DNA of 16,412 nt, from contig CAZOIK010000421.1 in assembly GCA_964579765.1 (NCBI GenBank), positions 1 to 16,412 of the forward strand. Reading direction: 5' to 3'. Position numbers and translations under genes: made by a program. The notes under the pieces were generated by a model. The model did no database searches. It was not told the DNA's origin and saw only the letters and a list, made by a program, of their open reading frames with translations. The number at the start of each line of letters is the position of its first letter. Within the stretch, counting starts at the first letter, position 1. This stretch comes from DATNBT01 sp964579765 (GTDB lineage: Bacteria; Acidobacteriota; Vicinamibacteria; Vicinamibacterales; CAVVIG01). Below are positions 15,095 to 16,412 of the stretch, in pieces.

Positions 15095-15883
15095 TTGGTC
15101 CTCTTTCTCTTCCTCGCGCACTTAGCGATCGGCATCGTCTTCTCGCTCGTCTTCGTCTCGCGCGAAGCGGGCGTGAAGTTCTTCCGGTTCAACGCGGGCA
15201 TGGCGGCGCTGCTGGTCGTGGCGGCGTTTGCCTTCCGCCCGCCCGAGACGACCGCCGACACCGCCGGCCGGATTGCCGTCGGCGCGCTCCTCGTGTTCGA
15301 AGCGGCGACCGTCGTCTATTGGCTGATCGTCGGCCGCGTGCTCGCGTGGCTGCGCCCGTGGCTCACCGGCACGGCGATCGCGGCGGGCGCGATCGCCCTG
15401 CTGGCGCAGGCGTTCAGCGGCACCCTCGTGTTCGGGCTCGAGGTCGTCGCCGTCATGAGCTTTTTCAGCTCGGCGTTCCTGCTGGGCGCCACCTGCACGG
15501 CGATGGTCCTCGGCCACTGGTACCTCGTGATCCCGTCGCTGCAGGTGTCGCATCTGCAGTCGATCGTCAAGGTCCACATGGCGTCGATGATCGTCCGCGT
15601 CCTCGTCGTGTGCGCGGCCATCTTCGTCGGCATCGAGGCGTGGGAGCCCACCGTCGGCCCCAACTTCAGCCGCTACATCTTCTCGCTTGCCGGCATCTTC
15701 TTCTGGCAGCGCGTGCTGTTCGGGCTGGCCGGCCCGGCCGTGCTGTCGTACCTCACGTGGGAGACCGCGAAGATCCGATCGACGCAGTCGGCCACCGGCA
15801 TTCTCTACGTGGACTTCTTTACTGTCGTGGTCGGAGAGGTGCTGGCGAAGTATTTGCTCCTCGCGACGCACGTGGCCGTTTGA
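15095..15883 (+). CDS. Multi-pass membrane protein of unknown function
   Basis: A 262-residue very hydrophobic protein with about eight predicted membrane helices: roughly 1-21, 33-48, 60-80, 86-108, 110-140, 155-180, 188-220 and 232-258. I do not recognise a family. Histidines in or near helices (GHWYLV, QVSHLQS, KVHMAS, and the last-helix ATHV) and the pattern WETAKIRSTQSATGILYVDFF stand out. Such residues could bind haem or metal, but nothing proves this. The start is a TTG at 15095, six bases after the sodA stop with AAGGA just upstream; no ATG lies near enough to keep the first helix. Co-transcription with sodA is likely. The stop is close to the ffs promoter. Confidence 0.75.
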   Translation: MVLFLFLAHLAIGIVFSLVFVSREAGVKFFRFNAGMAALLVVAAFAFRPPETTADTAGRIAVGALLVFEAATVVYWLIVGRVLAWLRPWLTGTAIAAGAIALLAQAFSGTLVFGLEVVAVMSFFSSAFLLGATCTAMVLGHWYLVIPSLQVSHLQSIVKVHMASMIVRVLVVCAAIFVGIEAWEPTVGPNFSRYIFSLAGIFFWQRVLFGLAGPAVLSYLTWETAKIRSTQSATGILYVDFFTVVVGEVLAKYLLLATHVAV

Positions 15884-15889
15884 TAGACT
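15884..15889 (+). promoter_or_regulatory. Possible -10 box for ffs
   Basis: TAGACT begins right after the membrane-protein stop codon. It predicts transcription from about 15896-15897, which agrees with the outermost base pairs of the SRP RNA. No convincing -35 hexamer is seen at standard spacing. Confidence 0.35.
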
Positions 15890-15896
15890 CGACCGA

Positions 15897-16020
15897 CGGA
15901 TTGCACCGCGGCTCGGACCCTGTGCAATGTCAGCCTGCGAACCGCGTCAGGGCCGGAAGGCAGCAGCGCTAAGCAGATCCTGACATGTGCCGCAGGCCTC
16001 CCGGGCCGCGGTGGAGTCCG
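15897..16020 (+). ncRNA. ffs: Bacterial small SRP RNA (4.5S type)
   Basis: The apical domain is unmistakable: GTCAGGGCCGGAAGGCAGCAGC with the GGAA tetraloop at 15955-15958 and the asymmetric/symmetric internal loops that bind Ffh. The long closing helix pairs 15904-15916 (CACCGCGGCTCGG) with 16001-16013 (CCGGGCCGCGGTG), with one G-U pair. A short outer CGGA/TCCG pair suggests ends near 15897 and 16020. No Alu domain is present, so this is the small bacterial form. It lies immediately before dnaX, an arrangement known in other bacteria such as Bacillus. Exact ends are inferred from pairing. Confidence 0.93.
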
Positions 16021-16043
16021 CCGTAGTTCGTCGCTCAATCCCA

Positions 16044-16412
16044 ATGTCATACCAGGTCATCGCGCGCAAATGGCGGCCGCAGAAGTTCGACGACGTCGTC
16101 GGACAGCAGGCCGTGACGCGTACGCTGCGCAATGCGCTCGCGAGCGGGCGGCTGGCGCAGGCGTTCGTCTTCGCGGGACCGCGCGGCGTCGGCAAGACGA
16201 CGACGGCGCGGATTCTCGCGCGCGCGCTGAACTGCGAGCAGGGCCCGACCGCCGATCCGTGCGGCGCGTGCGACGCGTGCGTCGAGATCGCCGAAGGCCG
16301 CGACATCGACGTGATGGAGATCGACGCCGCCACGCACACCGGCGTCGACAACGTCCGCGAGGTCATCATCGCCGGGCTGGGCATCATGCCCGTGCGCAAC
16401 CGCTACAAGGTC
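16044..16412 (+). CDS. dnaX: DnaX, DNA polymerase III gamma/tau subunit (N-terminal part)
   Basis: The first 123 residues of the clamp-loader ATPase; the gene continues past the right edge. The N-terminus MSYQVIARKWRPQKFDDVVGQ is typical. Walker A is GPRGVGKT (45-52). Zinc-binding cysteines are C64, C73, C76 and C79 in the expected spacing. The segment MEIDAATHTGVDNVRE follows as in all DnaX proteins. No Shine-Dalgarno is visible within 15 bases of the ATG. The gene follows ffs after about 23 bases. Whether a frameshift site makes a separate gamma form cannot be seen here. Confidence 0.96.
   Translation, partial: MSYQVIARKWRPQKFDDVVGQQAVTRTLRNALASGRLAQAFVFAGPRGVGKTTTARILARALNCEQGPTADPCGACDACVEIAEGRDIDVMEIDAATHTGVDNVREVIIAGLGIMPVRNRYKV

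Overview
This window is GC-rich chromosomal DNA densely packed with genes, mostly housekeeping and nutrient uptake. The gene mix suggests Acidobacteriota, perhaps a Vicinamibacteria-like lineage: a DUF1800/DUF1501 pair, futalosine-pathway menaquinone synthesis, TonB-dependent vitamin uptake, leaderless-looking promoters, and dispersed two-hairpin repeats starting GTAGKGC. This placement is inference from content, not from a marker-gene alignment.

Layout. Positions 1-1988 (minus strand) hold a short unit: a Rieske iron-sulfur lipoprotein, a DUF1800 protein, and the first codons of a gene that is probably DUF1501. Reading the other way, 2209-4602 holds two tandem paralogous metal-dependent amidohydrolases (Atu3266/EF_0837-like). 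Each has a near-consensus -10 box so close to its start codon that the mRNA is probably leaderless. A 33-codon membrane micro-ORF (4609-4710) follows.

Positions 11470 down to 4700 (minus strand) form a cobalamin-acquisition operon. A cobalamin riboswitch (11268-11470) precedes btuB (outer-membrane TonB receptor), btuD (ATPase), btuC (permease) and btuF (periplasmic binding protein). Two further genes follow: a Dph6-like PP-loop ATP pyrophosphatase and a second BtuF-like protein with no signal peptide. Several junctions overlap (17 nt, ATGA, 8 nt), indicating translational coupling. The last two genes are the most intriguing part of the window, because a cytoplasmic B12 binder paired with an amidoligase-type enzyme suggests an unassigned step in corrinoid salvage or handling.

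On the plus strand from 11570 come yjbQ (UPF0047) and mqnE (aminofutalosine synthase, menaquinone pathway), then nadA (quinolinate synthase, NAD pathway), sodA (Mn-type superoxide dismutase), a multi-pass membrane protein of unknown function, the SRP RNA gene ffs, and the start of dnaX, which runs off the right edge.

Three copies of a two-hairpin REP-like element were found. Two are intergenic (after mqnE and after nadA). The third lies inside the 5' coding end of btuF, where it encodes the N-terminal residues ahead of the hydrophobic signal-peptide core. A short TGGTGATT-type tandem repeat encodes the C-terminal tail of the Dph6-like protein. No CRISPR array, transposase, prophage gene or tRNA was seen.
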